Below are positions 12,651-24,858 of a stretch of DNA of 64,000 bases, one piece after another. The DNA comes from Alitta virens (taxonomy: Eukaryota; Annelida; Polychaeta; Phyllodocida; Nereididae): positions 4,480,907 to 4,544,906 of the forward strand of contig OW028584.1 in NCBI GenBank assembly GCA_932294295.1. Direction: 5' to 3'. The first letter of the stretch is position 1; each line of letters opens with the position of its first letter. Under the pieces are notes generated by a model. It saw only the letters and a program-made list of their open reading frames with translations, ran no database searches and had not been told where the DNA came from. The position numbers and the translations under genes were made by a program.

Positions 12651-13924
12651 AAAAACTCCTAGTCAATGTAAAATGTTTAATTCAAACAATGACCTCCCTG
12701 GGCAAATGCAACTGGCCAACAATCTCCCTGCAGCTTGGTCATTCATCATTGCCCTGCCCCCCTTGATCAAGCAGATACTCTGGACACTATCACTTGACAA
12801 ACAACTAGTATGCAATTAAGTAATAAATAAACAAGTTAAAGTCTCACCTATGATGTCAATATTTAGTGGGTCACCCATTTAAATTTGTTTGATTACATTT
12901 TGCCAATAGAGGGGGGGGGGGGGGGGGGGGGGTTGGAGGCTATAGTCAATTGGTGTTACTGAGGCACACAACAATTGATCAAGACCCCACTATACCACCT
13001 TACTAGTTAGCTTCTCCTTTTCCTGAAGTGAACATATAAATATGACCATGACTTAAAATAAAAGTTTATCTATCTTATTAATTTTAAAAGTGTATGATTC
13101 TGTTGAATGAAAACAATCTTTTCTACATATGTCCATAGGCCTATTATGGCCCATGCGTATATTCTTCAATTGACAACGTTCTATCTATACAGATAAATGT
13201 GTCATAAAAAAAAAAAAAAAAAACATACAAGACATACATTGTTGTTTTGTTTAAAAAATGAAAACACCTGTATTATGTAACTTTTGTATGTAGGCCTATG
13301 CTAATTTTCTAATAGAGCTTCATGGACCGTGTGCTTGATATCAAGATCTGTTCAGGTAATTGATTTAGAAATTATGAAGACAAAAAAGAGAAATCAAAAA
13401 ATGTCTATTTATGACAATAGATTTATGTGTGACTGTGAGCATTGGCCTATTCCATACTGAATTGCAATTAATCATGTGATTGATAGGCACTTACTGTAGT
13501 TAAGCAGATTCAATTAACCGTTGCGCTATGAGTTGCTATGTTATACATGACGCTGACCGCACTTGCTAATAAGTTGCAATTCTCACTTGTTGACACAGAA
13601 TGGCGCTCAAAACAAGCCTGTAAGTCGTTGATAAGTTGTGGAAAATGTGTGTTATTAGTTTATTAGCTATTTCAATCAGGCTTAACAAATGTGATGGTGA
13701 TGTTAATACTTACACATGTTCCATTAAGTTTGATACTTGAACTGCAGTTTAAACAACACTTAATCTGATCCATGTGTTGCCAAGCTGCACAAGGCCTGGG
13801 CTCAGGTGGGAGTGGGGAGGGGGCAATCTCAAGATTTTTCCTTCCTCACACTTCCCATAAATTCTCCAACTTAGACAATTTTTTTTTTAAATTAGCTCTA
13901 ATTTATTTGGTAGATAAACCTTAA

Positions 13925-14650
13925 TCTGAAATAAATAAAGGAAATTCTGTTTTGGGCATCTACCTCGATCTGAGGATGGCATTTGATACTGTGAATCACA
14001 CAATTCTATTAAATGAATTATATGCTTATGGCTTACGAGGTAAAGCTCAGGATGGGATGAAAAGTTATTTATCTGAGCGAAGACAATTTTTTAATTATGA
14101 TGGTATCAATTCAAATGAAGCTTTTGTTAAATGTGAAGTTCCACATGGTAGTATTTTAGGTCCCTATTTTGTTTCTTCTTTATATTAATGATCTTGCAAA
14201 AGTTCACATATAATTCTACCTTTGATATATGCAGATGATATCAACATATTTATATCAGGTAAAAATGTTAATGATATGATATCAACTATGAATCAGGATT
14301 TGGAGAAGATAGTAAAGTGGATGAATATCAATAAATTGTCATTGAATATTCGACAATTCAAACTATATGATTTTTAGCTCTCCTAGAAAGACAATAGCAG
14401 AAGATGATGAAATTAAGATAAATGATAATATTATAGAAGAAATCGAATCCACTAAATTCCTGGGGGTGATAATTGATAATAAGTTAAATTGGAATAAACA
14501 TGTCAACATAGCAAAATCCAAAATAGCTAAAGCCATTGGTATTATAAGTAAAGCATGGAAATGTTTAAGTAAGCACACACTCATTACCTTATATTATTCC
14601 TTCGTTTGCCCTCATTTATTGTGTAGCAGTCTTGGGTTATGCTAGTAATT
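13925..14650 (+). pseudogene. Non-LTR retrotransposon (LINE) reverse-transcriptase relic
   Basis: Three frame-shifted pieces of one reverse transcriptase lie in order. The first (about 13940-14185) contains GIYLDLRMAFDTVNH and ends near the 'PHGSILGP' block. The second (about 14185-14365) has YADD, the catalytic aspartate motif, followed by INIFISG. The third (14367-14645) contains TKFLGVIIDNKLNWNKHV, the thumb-type block found in CR1/L2/Jockey-like LINEs. Frameshifts separate the pieces, there is no endonuclease or ORF1, and both ends are eroded. It is a dead 5'-truncated copy about 0.7 kb long; clade is not resolvable by eye. Confidence 0.9.
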
Positions 14651-15405
14651 GTTATTTAATTTCGTTGCCCGGAAACTGAAATCTTTCATTTCGAAAAATG
14701 ACTTATTTTTAATATAAGTTGTGTACAGTACAGCTAAGATAATTAGTCAAATTCATTTTATATTAAGCATTAAATGTAAATTTTTTGTATTTTGATGAAA
14801 ATGACATTGCAATTTACTAATAACAGTTAAAGTTCTTATTGGGTATTCTTGTAAACCTCAAGTCAATTGGGGCAAATGCATTATTTTATTAATGCCAGCC
14901 CTTAATTTTGGATGAAATTAAATTGTTAAAATGTTATTCTCATTTTACAATAAAGGCTCTTTCACCAAAAAAAAACAAAAATATATATTTCCTGATAACC
15001 TAGAAAAATTACTGAATTGTAAAAAAAAAATACAGCCTGTATAAATTTTCATGTTTGCTTTGATATTATATAATAGTAATAACATGTAATTTGACAAAAA
15101 ATAATGTAATTTAAAAAAGTCAGCACTAAAACATGTAAATAAAAACCCAGTTTATATAGTGGAAACTGTAGCGTGCATGTAAACTCTCATTTTCTCATAA
15201 ACAATTATTTATGTGCAATTGGATTGCACATAAATAATTATGTCTTTCACTGTTGGTCTTATAAATTTATAGACCTACATAATATTATAATTGTCACTGA
15301 AGGCATTGCATTTCACCTGTGTTAGGATGGGCTTAGGAGCTTCATAGGATAGGTCAATGCATGAATTGCCATTGACTGATGCCATCAAACACATATTTAA
15401 TTGTT

Positions 15406-15535
15406 TAAAGCCGGGCTCACATTATGCGATTTTGTCGGCCGACACGGGGCTGGCGATTTTTGCACCGATCTGTCGCACAGTCAAGTGACCTCTCACACAA
15501 TTTTTCCCGCCGATTTTGCAACGTTGCAGATGAGT
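15406..15535. mobile_element. Probable DNA-transposon end
   Basis: GC-richer sequence within AT-rich surroundings, beginning 'aagccgggctcacattatgc' and iterating GCGAT/CCGAT words (gcgattttgtcgg, ggcgattttt, ccgatctgtcgc, ccgattttgc). It looks like one terminal region of a word-based element, but no opposite end was found. Confidence 0.4.
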
Positions 15536-15559
15536 GCTTAAGGGGATAATAAATGATGC

Positions 15560-15853
15560 TTATACTTTGTTTACTTACTTTACTTACTTTGTTTACAATA
15601 TCTTTAACTTCTTTAACTTTACTTTCTAACTTACTAACTTACTAACTTACTTACTAACTTACTAACTAACTTACTTACCTACTTACTTACTAACTTTAAT
15701 TGCTGGATTTCTTATGATTAATAATAATAATCCTTGTTTTACCTGAAATACATTAAAAATTTACATAAACAATAAAATGTATTAGCATACTGTGGGCATA
15801 GATAGATAGGTAGAAAGTAGATAGATAGATAGATAGATAGGTAGCTAGATAGA
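15560..15853. repeat. Microsatellite cluster (ACTT/ACTTACTA)n and (GATA)n
   Basis: Irregular ACTT/ACTTACTAACTT repeats span about 15560-15695 and a (GATA)n tract spans about 15800-15853. Low-complexity tracts of this kind often form SINE or LINE tails, but no element body is evident. Confidence 0.85.
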
Positions 15854-16019
15854 TATCCCTGGTTTTCATTCCATACCATTGTAACCATTTAAAGTATTAT
15901 TATATTGCCGCAAAATGTTTGCATATATGCCTTCACTCTGAGTTTTTTTGGCATTTTGCCATTATAATACAGTTGGATCTCTACCGGTAAAAAAAAAAAA
16001 TGTTGTTGAGTGGATCATA

Positions 16020-16340
16020 CACTTCATTGGCTAATGTGTGGAGTGGGCGGGGCATTACCAATTTTCTCTTTTAATTTGATTGGTTAATAGGCATATTATG
16101 TTCGTGATTGACAGGTTTTGTAACACTATTTTATTTTACTGAATCGACATAGTAGCAAGATTGAGTGTTACTGCACAAAGTAGCAAAGAAATTATGGCCT
16201 ATAAACAATGCCTGGAAATTTTTGCAGGCGTTTGCATTTGACTCTCAAGATCACATGCCATTCTCATATTTATTAATAATAATCACACATTTACGAAAGG
16301 ATATCAGTTCAGTTATATAATAAATTGAATTTATAAAATT
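16020..16340 (+). repeat. Dispersed repeat family A, body
   Basis: 'cattggctaatgtgtggagt', 'aatttgattggttaa', 'attatggcc' with 'ataaacaatg', and 'gatatcagttcagt' recur in the same order at 35500-35800, and inverted at 20380-20705. Several hundred bp long, non-coding. Confidence 0.75.
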
Positions 16341-16737
16341 TTATTAAATTTATTAAATTCAGTCATATAGTGGAAAATTTCTAGCAGAATTTCATTTAGA
16401 AATGATAGCAACCACAAAAAACATTATACTAAAACAGCATGGACGATAATTACCTACAAAATAGACATGTTTTGATATTATAATATATTAGGCCTATGAT
16501 CAGAAAAAAAAAGAATGGCGTGACCTATATATTATGTGCAGTGCAATATACCTAAACAATAACTACAGGGGGGGGGCAGCAATGTGTCTTTCAGCTAAGT
16601 ACTATACAGTTATGTTAAGGGTGTTTGGAAGTTAAATGCTTAATTTTCACTGTTTTCAGATGGTTTACATAGACTCCTGATTATAATTAATATCAAAATA
16701 TTTTCATGCTTATGAATGACATGATGTATGATACCAA

Positions 16738-16777
16738 CATTTTTTTTTTTTTTTTTTTTTTTTTTTTGGGGGGGGGG
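16738..16777. repeat. Homopolymer poly-T then poly-G
   Basis: About 28 T followed by about 9 G. Similar poly-G/C runs at 12911-12932, 16863-16879, 21404-21419, 21532-21549, 30057-30074 and 63670-63684 are frequent in this window and mostly sit inside transposons. Confidence 0.95.
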
Positions 16778-17199
16778 CATTTGAGCTGTGCATTTGTCAC
16801 TACAGCCAGCTGAGTGCATTATGTAAGACTATTGCACAAAATGATCAGATCTGATTGACAGGTGGGGGGGGGGGGGGGTTGGTTACCAGCCAGGTTCACC
16901 ATTTCACATCATTGAAAATGAGTAATTAGGTTTTTATTAGCGATGACCAAGTCATTCAGTAGTAACATTAAAATTTTTAGAAATTATGATTTTGGACGAA
17001 TAGCAGCATGTCAAGGTTAGCAATAGTGTGCACACACATTATTTGTGCATAAAAAAATATATATTTAGGTAGGAAGGTAATCCCACAAAAAAATATGAAG
17101 ACTGCTGCATGGCCTTCAATAGTCAGACAGTGTCAGACACAAAATCCTTTCATGTTTTATGATATAATTCGCACTCAGGTTAATATACTTGACATCAAA

Positions 17200-17310
17200 A
17201 ATCTGCTGAGGCAAGTAAAACAAAACCCACCTATGGTGTGAATGTGTTAAATGTTTGGGAATCCAAGCCATATCATTTCATCATTATGCCTGTCTCTGGC
17301 AGATGGTTGT
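17200..17310 (-). repeat. Dispersed repeat family A, tail fragment
   Basis: 'tgctgaggcaagtaaaac', 'cccacctatggtgtg' and 'tcatttcatcattatgcctg' are the complement of the tail at 35930-36035 and match 41030-41125. Confidence 0.65.
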
Positions 17311-18224
17311 ATAGGCCGAGTAAACTTCAGGGTTCAGTGGAAAGATTAGAATAGTTATGCAGGAAACATTTCAAAAGGTAAGCGGAAAACTTAAAATTAT
17401 TTATAAATATACTGGATTTCAATTAGACTATTTTCCTTGGTGAATACATAAGAAATGACAACCTCACAATTAAGACCTTGGTTAGAATAGGCATACTAAT
17501 AGTGAGGTCTTAATAGTGTGGTTTTTAAGGCTAGGCCACTGAATAGCCTTTGAATACTTTGAATGAATATTTTGGCAGGGTATATGCCATAAATATTCAT
17601 TGACAGTATAAAGGCTATTTATGTTCATTAGACTACAATGAAAGTTAAAGACAGGGAAATTATAAATATAAAACAAATACATAAAGAAGGTGCTTAGGAA
17701 TATGCTCTATTTCTATAATTAACACTATTTAACAATAACTTAATGTCTTCCTTCTAGACACCTGGAATTCATCATTATTTTACTGTTTAGCTAATAACAT
17801 GACATTTAGTTTGCACTTCACTGAGAAACACTTTTTGCCTTGGCATAAATATTTGGCCTTGGCCTATATTCAGAAACTGCTCACTTTTTGCCTTGGCCTT
17901 CTCAACTGACTTTCTTTAACTGAAGACATTCATCTTTAACTCACCTGAAGATGTTGGAGGAGTGCAAAACCTCAACTTGCAATTACTTGGCTTCTATACA
18001 TGATAGAACAATGCGTTTTTTTTCTAAATAGTTCATTTGTAACTATCTTATCATCTATATCCCTTTAAAGCAACACAATGAAAAAAATACACTAAAACCT
18101 AATTTATTGAGAAAGAAATACTGATGACAACCCTGAGGTTAAGTGATATTTAAGGTACAAGAATAAAACCTCTGTCTGGGTGCCTAAATGACTGCTAGTT
18201 GTCAGCTGGCATGTTCTGTTGTGC

Positions 18225-18380
18225 TGACTGACTTGACTGAACTGACTGACTTGACTGAACTGACTGACTGAACGGATGAGCTTAACTGACAGACAGACAG
18301 AATTGAATTAACTTGACTGAACCTGACTTTGCTATACTGACTGATTTGGCTGAACTGACTGACTTTGCTGAACAGACAGA
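18225..18380. repeat. Degenerate tandem repeat of TGACTGAAC type
   Basis: Imperfect 4-9-bp units (gactgacttgactgaactga and variants) continue for about 150 bp. Confidence 0.85.
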
Positions 18381-18464
18381 CTACTGTAGAAGGAATAGGC
18401 CAATTAGAACAATAATATAATGAATTGCAAATTCTAGAAGTGGCATATTATTCTGATTTTTATT

Positions 18465-18935
18465 TTTAAATAATTTAATAACTTTATTATTGGAATTTCA
18501 CTGGGGTTTTAAGGATGTGAATGGCCATGCAAGAACTTAAGGTTTGGATGGACTTTTTTGTTGTTGCTAGCATTATAGTAGGAATCAAAATAAATGTCAA
18601 ACTGTTTCGTCATATATTTTTTTTCTGTGGCATTGGGGCTTGATCATGATGGATCAGCACAAAATAGACAGAATCAAATATAATCAAACCCCAACTTGCT
18701 AGGTGATGAAAATAGGCTATTATTATAATTTTAGTAAGTTGGCGTGTGAATATTAGTATCTAAAGTACTAAATAATATACAAATCAACAACTGTCAAAGG
18801 TTCATTGAACCCAACAAAATTGAGCTGTCAATCATCTACATGATCTACATGTTTTTAATAGGTCTAGGCATGGTTTGCATTATTAGACGCTTGGTAAACA
18901 ATTACACTTGACTGGCTATTCAGTTAACAGTTGTT
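18465..18935 (-). repeat. Dispersed repeat family C, inverted copy
   Basis: Reverse complement of 12080-12650. Matching stretches are 'ggaatttcactggggtttta', 'aacttaaggtttggatggac', 'atctacatg' and 'taataggtctaggcatg'. The two long copies are inverted about 6 kb apart. Confidence 0.75.
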
Positions 18936-19589
18936 ACAATTAGTTGGTGTTTTGACTGGGCCCCTCACATTGTGTAATCATTTCAATGTTGTTATAGGTG
19001 CAATTTGACAGGCCGTTTTTAATGCAAAAAGTTTGGAAAATTCTGTTCAGGCTGGCCACTGGCCCCTTGATCAGGTGACGAAGTTGCTGCAGGTGTGAGA
19101 GAGCACTCCAACACTCTTGGCCACAACTTTGTTATTCATGTCATGGGGCCTCCCCAGACCAGACTTGGCCCCTTAACTAGTGTTGCACAGCACTCACCTG
19201 AGGGTTACAGTTTCAGTTTATTTAAACATACAAGATCCAGATAATATTAGATATTAGCTAAGATAAGATTTCTGACCCTTTTTCTTTTATCTGTTTATAA
19301 AAAAATGTAATACCCAAGCCATGCTAGAGAAAGATCCACATGACAAACTTGCTCACTTATTGAACCATAATTACTTATTTTATAAGAACCATTTCCTTAC
19401 TTCGTTGCTTACTTCTTTGCTTCCTTTACTTACTTTACTTACATCTTTAACTTCTTTAACACTTTTACTTACTTACTTACTTATAAACTGTAATTGCTGA
19501 ATTACATAGGAGTACAAGTCTTTGCAGTGGTGTGGGTTGATACACGCCATTGTTAAAAATTGAAAATGAACTTTTTTTGCAGGAATTGC

Positions 19590-19930
19590 ACTTGACTTGA
19601 CCTTTAACCTTGACTTCTTATAATTATTAATAATAATCAGAGATTTACCTGAAATACATAAAGAATGAATTGGGTACTTCTAGAAATGATTAAAAAGATG
19701 CAGTTTTCTGCTAACCAAGTGATCAGAAATTATGTTATGTGTATAAAAATTGCTCACCTTCCAATGTCCCTATGCTACTGAACCTGAAGCTTGGCTGATA
19801 TGACCAGCGGTCCGAGGCAGATGTAATGATGAGATGATAAGACTTGGGAGTCTAAACATTTTACACATTCAAGTCAGGGGTGGGGTCTTTTACCTGCATG
19901 CCTCAGCATAGTCAGGACACTTTCTTGTTA
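19590..19930 (+). repeat. Dispersed repeat family A, 3' half with tail
   Basis: Starts at 'gcacttgacttgacc' (also at 35708) and runs to the tail 'gatgtaatgatgagatgata', 'gtggggtcttttacc', 'cctcagcata', 'aggacactttcttgttat'. The same order occurs in the 35.5-36.05 kb copy. Confidence 0.75.
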
Positions 19931-20374
19931 TATAGACACTTTGTCTGACTATTGAAAAAACATAACATAAAAATTATGACCCAGACGTTGTGTGCATTAG
20001 TATTCGAGACCTATAACTTGCCTTTCTCATGGGCCTCTTTTATCAGTGATTTGTAAACCTGGAACATATCAGTTCAGTCAAAGAGTGAAATGATAAAAAT
20101 ATGCAGTTTTAATTTCTGCTGGAAGATGCAGTTTTAATTTCTGCTGAAAGCAAAATCAGATAGATCTATGACATATTTTCTGTGTGGACTTCAATCTGGT
20201 TGTACTAGTCAGAGCTAGAATTTTGACAAATATAAATATTACTTGTTTACTAAAGTGAACATCAGAACATTAGAAGCATGACCTTTGACCGAATTGCCCC
20301 TCCCCCCCTCCCCAATCAGTTTTTTTCCCAGGCTACAATTGAGACATTAAAACAAAAAGTAATGCTGTAATGAA

Positions 20375-20705
20375 TGGGTCAAAGGATTATATAGTTATGC
20401 ACAAAACATCATTTCAAAGGGTTTGCAGAAAACTGCATATTTTTATTATTGCTAGTAGTGGAGTTATGCTATTTCCACTTTTTCTCTGATTATCATTATA
20501 ATAAACATTGTTTATGTCTGGGTTATTATTTCTTGCTACATTGTATATTGTTGCTACTTTTTGGTTGCATAGTGATTAAACTATCACAAACAATTGTTAC
20601 ATAATCCGTCAATTATTGACCTATTAACCAATCAAATTAAAGTAAAACTTTTATCATTAATGCCCCTCCCACTCAACACATTGGCCAATTGAATAGGGGA
20701 CATGT
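20375..20705 (-). repeat. Dispersed repeat family A, inverted copy
   Basis: Complement of the body of the family: 'aacattgtttatgtctgggt', 'accaatcaaattaaa' and 'cccctcccactcaacacatt' match the 16.0-kb and 35.5-kb copies. Confidence 0.7.
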
Positions 20706-21377
20706 ATATATTGCGGACACTGGCTGGGACCCATGATAGTGTGGTCTTTAAGGTAGTCAACTGCATTTTCAAGATTGAGCAATGGGTGGATTACCGCGCG
20801 CACTTAGAAAGATCTATGTACTATGTCATGCCAAAAGGTTAATCTTAGCATTTTCGTCATCACATTGTGATCATTTTAAACTTTAAATGATCAAAATATC
20901 TTAAATATTAACGTAGCTAGAGCCGTCTGAAGTGGCCATACATTAGCATTGTGTCAATGACGTCCTGACGCAGGGAATCATGCTAGCCCAAACAGACCGC
21001 TTCGGGTCGCGTTAGCGATGCGGAGCAGTCTGAAACACTTCTTAGATCAGCTGCTGTAGTCAAAGAGAAAGGAAGATTGTTTTTTCAGTTTTCCTTTATA
21101 AAACCAGGCCAAACTCTATCCATACTTATCTTAGTACACAAGCTACATAATCGCATAGTATTTACCCCATGTTAAGGTCTGGTATTCCCTTGAACGGACC
21201 AAAAACGTACATAACTTTCAAACTTTCATGTCTCCCTCCATGTTGCCATGATAGCTGCCCATAACAGCCAATCGACTAAAATGGCCCCATCTGACAAATG
21301 GGCAAATTTACCTACTCCATTAATGTTATGGTCACATTAAAAATATCTCACAATGTCTATATTTTTGCATATCAACA

Positions 21378-21675
21378 GGGGCAGATCCAGAAAAATATTG
21401 CAGCCGGGGGGGGGGGGGATGGTGTTTGGGTGGGATTAGGGCTTTACGTCCTATATTTCTGCACCAGTTGGGCTAATTAGGACAGGCAGAGACCGTGGCA
21501 ATGAGACGAAGGATGAAACTGCCATCCGAAGCGGGGGGGGGGGGGGGGGATGCCAAATTAAAATATAAAATATTGCAGGGACCATTAAATTTACTTGGCC
21601 AAAGGGGGGAGGGTGGGGGTTTAGTTTAAACACCTAACCCAGTACCCATTTCCGCCCCCCCCCCCAATCTGCTAC
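21378..21675. mobile_element. G/C-homopolymer transposon-like element with inserted SINE piece
   Basis: The left end 'ggggcagatccag' followed by poly-G and the right end poly-C followed by 'aatctgctac' are approximately inverted. Two further poly-G tracts lie inside. The SINE fragment at 21441-21528 interrupts it. No clean target duplication was identified, so superfamily is open. Confidence 0.45.
21441..21528 (-). repeat. SINE fragment (same family as 55711-55890)
   Basis: 'gctttacgtcctatatttct', 'ggctaattaggacaggcaga' and 'gacgaaggatgaaac' match 55720-55805 with few differences over about 88 bp. Only the 3' body is present; the tRNA-like head seen in the 55.8-kb copy is missing. Confidence 0.8.
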
Positions 21676-22615
21676 AGATCAGTGTGATATACTCATAAAC
21701 ATAGGGCCCGGATTGCTGATAACAGCGATTTATTTAATTTGTTTATTTTGATCATTACATCAAGAAGTGTGCAAATTTAATTCTTTCTTGACACAGTGTT
21801 AAGCACATATTGTATTTAATATTTTAGTGCACAATCTTAAAGATATGTATCAAAATAGGAAAAAAAGGCTCCAACTCCAACTCTTTATGGCACCTTTAGA
21901 TGTATTAAATTCTAAAATATTATTTACCAGTTTCCAAACCTGTTTACAAATAATCTTCATAACAGCTGGTGCACTTAAAAATAGTGCAATATTATATTTG
22001 ATAAAAATGTTATGTATAGCAGTGTATAGTGTAAATAAAAAAACCAGTTAATTTTAAATCAGCTTCAAATTTTACACAAGTACCAGTTAGTGCAAGAAAA
22101 AATATTTCTTGACATTATAAATGTGAACACCAGTTGTTTGGGCTAATTTAGAAAAATATGCGAAGGGCTCCAATAAAATAAATAGTTTTGCGAAAGGAAA
22201 TATCAAGATTCAGGTGACTACTTATAATTAAATTAGATTAACACATAACCATATGACGTCAAACCATTGTCCCAGGTCTGCTACTGCTAGAATCCTAGTA
22301 TTGGCAAAAACAAAATTGGTATGCCCAAAATAATGGTATTCTACATGTTAATTAATGCGTAACCATGACATCTTATTATTTAATGTGTAACCATGGCAAC
22401 CTAGTACCTATCTACGCAAATGCCATGCACTCTCAATGCCATCACTGACAACAGTCAACTTATTTTCTGTCTGGGGTTTTTTGCTTTTCAAATATTTCAA
22501 ACTATTAATTGTTTGTTTACCATGGAAACAGTTGCTGTGGGCAAAAATCAACATTTTGGGGAATTTATTAAATATAAAAACTAGAATTTCAAATTGTAAT
22601 TTCTGGGCAGATTGT

Positions 22616-22778
22616 GTTCTAGGTCAAGTCGTCAACTGGTCGAGTCGTCAAAAAAAAGTCAAGTCATCAAAAACCCTGGTAAAGTCGAAAGCCTGGTAAA
22701 GTCGTCGAAAGCCCTGGTCAAGTGGTCAAAAGTGGACTTGACCTATTGACGAGATGACGGTAGACCGCTTTTGACCTA
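22616..22778. mobile_element. Short foldback element built from a GTCAAGTCGTC word
   Basis: The words GTCAAGTCGTC, GTCGAGTCGTC, GTCAAGTCATC, GTAAAGTCG and GTCAAGTGGTC recur forward at 22624-22730. The complement (GGACTTGACC, TGACGAGATGAC) follows at 22733-22757. The outer ends, 'taggtcaa' and 'ttgaccta', are inverted. No coding capacity. The same word forms a longer cluster at 42060-42275. Confidence 0.6.
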
Positions 22779-23691
22779 ATTACACTTTAGTTATTAATTG
22801 CAATTTTGTACACTTCGTAACTCTGCCTAGAACAACTCAACATGGCAGGTGACTTGTAATTATCAAAGGGGGTTAACAAACTATCTCATCGATTTTTCCA
22901 ACAATACTAGCAGAAAGTCAACAGGTCAACAATGCCTCACATTGCGGCTGTCATAACATAGAAAAAAGCAAAGAATCATAGGGGGAAACGCATGAAATTA
23001 ATGGACAAGGTTATGAGGAAGTTCAACAGTTGGCAGAGCTAATGTGGCATTGAAACCAAGAATAATACTGTACTATTCTTGGTGAAACGGCTAGATTTTG
23101 TTGACATATTTAGCGTTTAAAGATTTTGTTTTACTAAATTTAGGTTGAAAAAGTGATGCTACCACTTCGAACATCACTAAAACCAATGAGACAAAATTGT
23201 TTCAAGTGTTTTGACGTTCATTTTGTGAACGTGGAGATGAGTTACGACGATTTTAGTTGGCCGTTTTGTGATAAATCTGCTGCTTTTGCCAAGGCACTCG
23301 CAGAGCAGCGATATGTGTTATAACATAATATCCCTGCAGTTTATTCAGCATAGAATTCATTATAATTCAATATATAGCATGTTAAAGGCCAAAAGTCAGG
23401 ACCGCTCCGCCATAATGAACTGGATAATTTTTTGTCCATTTTATGGCTGAAAAGCCTGCCTAAAAAAAGTTACAAAAGGAGGAAAGTCATGTAATAAATT
23501 TGAGTTTTTACATTTGTTTTATCTATAAGGTGTCACTAGGAGTGGATTTAAAGCAAAAAAAAATATCTGGGGTCTTTTTTCAGAAAGTACTGTCAATGCT
23601 AATGTAGATGGCGTATCTATCCTCTGTAGAGACTTTATTGTCCTAATTTTTAACAGACATGAAGGCAATGATCTGACAATTATTAATTGTC

Positions 23692-24858
23692 CGCCAAAAA
23701 GGATGACATCGCCGATTTTTGGTCAGTAAACTTCATCGTCATTTTGCCTTGAGAATTATGGGAAAATAGATTCTGATGACATCACAACAGTAAGTGACCT
23801 AGTTTGTTTATGACGTCATTGCGGGAAACTCAATTTCGTTTTTATAATCCTATTATTCACGAAAATGGCGCCATCAGCGAGGGCACATTTAACAACAACG
23901 AAGATTAAAACCAACTCAGGTTTGTCATTATGACTGATGATAACATTTCCTCTTCAAATAGGTACAGACAAATGTGTCCAGTTTTGTTAGAAAACTTAAT
24001 TTCAACGCTTTTGAAATAGAACTGTCATCTAATGCTATTGTCAAGCATCCACACAAAATCGGCCATAACTTCAGATCTGCTGGACAGAATTTAATAAAAC
24101 TTACATTAAATTGAACCACACGACTTCACAAGATAAATTACAGCTAGATCCGGAGATGACAACGTGTTAATCCAACGTTTTAAGTAATTTTCTACCGCAG
24201 CGAAACCGGCCATGTCGTCCTGCTCAACAGCCATTTGGCCGGGTCAGTGTAAAATGCGGACCACGCAGACTATGCGGAATGCTAGTCGATTCGGCCTTCG
24301 GCCAGTTTGGCCTGGCCGAAAGGACCCGTTTAACTGAGTCGATTCGGCCTACGAAAAAAGTCGGTTCGGCTCCCTATACATTAGCATTGAGGCCGCTAAG
24401 AAATAGATTATCTTGATACCTAATCATGATAGAATGATGATATTTACACCTACTTGTTCGCGGTAACGAGCCCTTTTAAAACAAAACTATTTTTTTCTGC
24501 AATTTTATTTAAATTAAAGCATTGCATTCACTCAATGTCAAAGAGGTAAAAACAATAAAATGACAAAGCAATATATTATATATAATAAATACTTTAACAA
24601 CTGTAAATAAATAAATATTACAATTGAGTCACATTGTAGTGTCTAACCCGTGACAGGACCATGGAATTTATATTAGAGATTTCTTTAAAATGTAGGCAGA
24701 CTAAAGAAACTGGATTATCTTAATCTTGCTTTAACATGGTGTACAACCTTAATATAGCCTATACATAAATGTGAGTTTTATTTGTTTTTAGTATGTGTTT
24801 TAATTTTTACACTTGCATCATCTCATTCTTTCAAGTAATATCACAAAGCATTTCCAAT
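23692..24858. repeat. 1167-bp tandem duplication, copy 1
   Basis: Every segment I compared in 23692-24858 recurs 1167 bp to the right without a difference. The boundary falls between 'aagcatttccaat' and 'cgccaaaaagg'. It carries a CRE-like site, a possible first exon and the left half of a word-built element. Identity this high means a very recent event or an assembly artefact. Confidence 0.92.
23811..23919 (+). promoter_or_regulatory. Possible CRE promoter and short first coding exon
   Basis: TGACGTCA at 23811-23818 is a full cAMP-response element, followed by 'ttgcgggaaa' and an AT-rich 'tttttataatcc'. ATG at 23865 in 'cgaaaatgg' opens 18 codons (MAPSARAHLTTTKIKTNS) up to a possible donor, ctcag|gtttgt, after 23919. 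No following exon was found. The whole unit is repeated at 24978-25086 by the tandem duplication. It may be a promoter fragment captured in repeats. Confidence 0.25.
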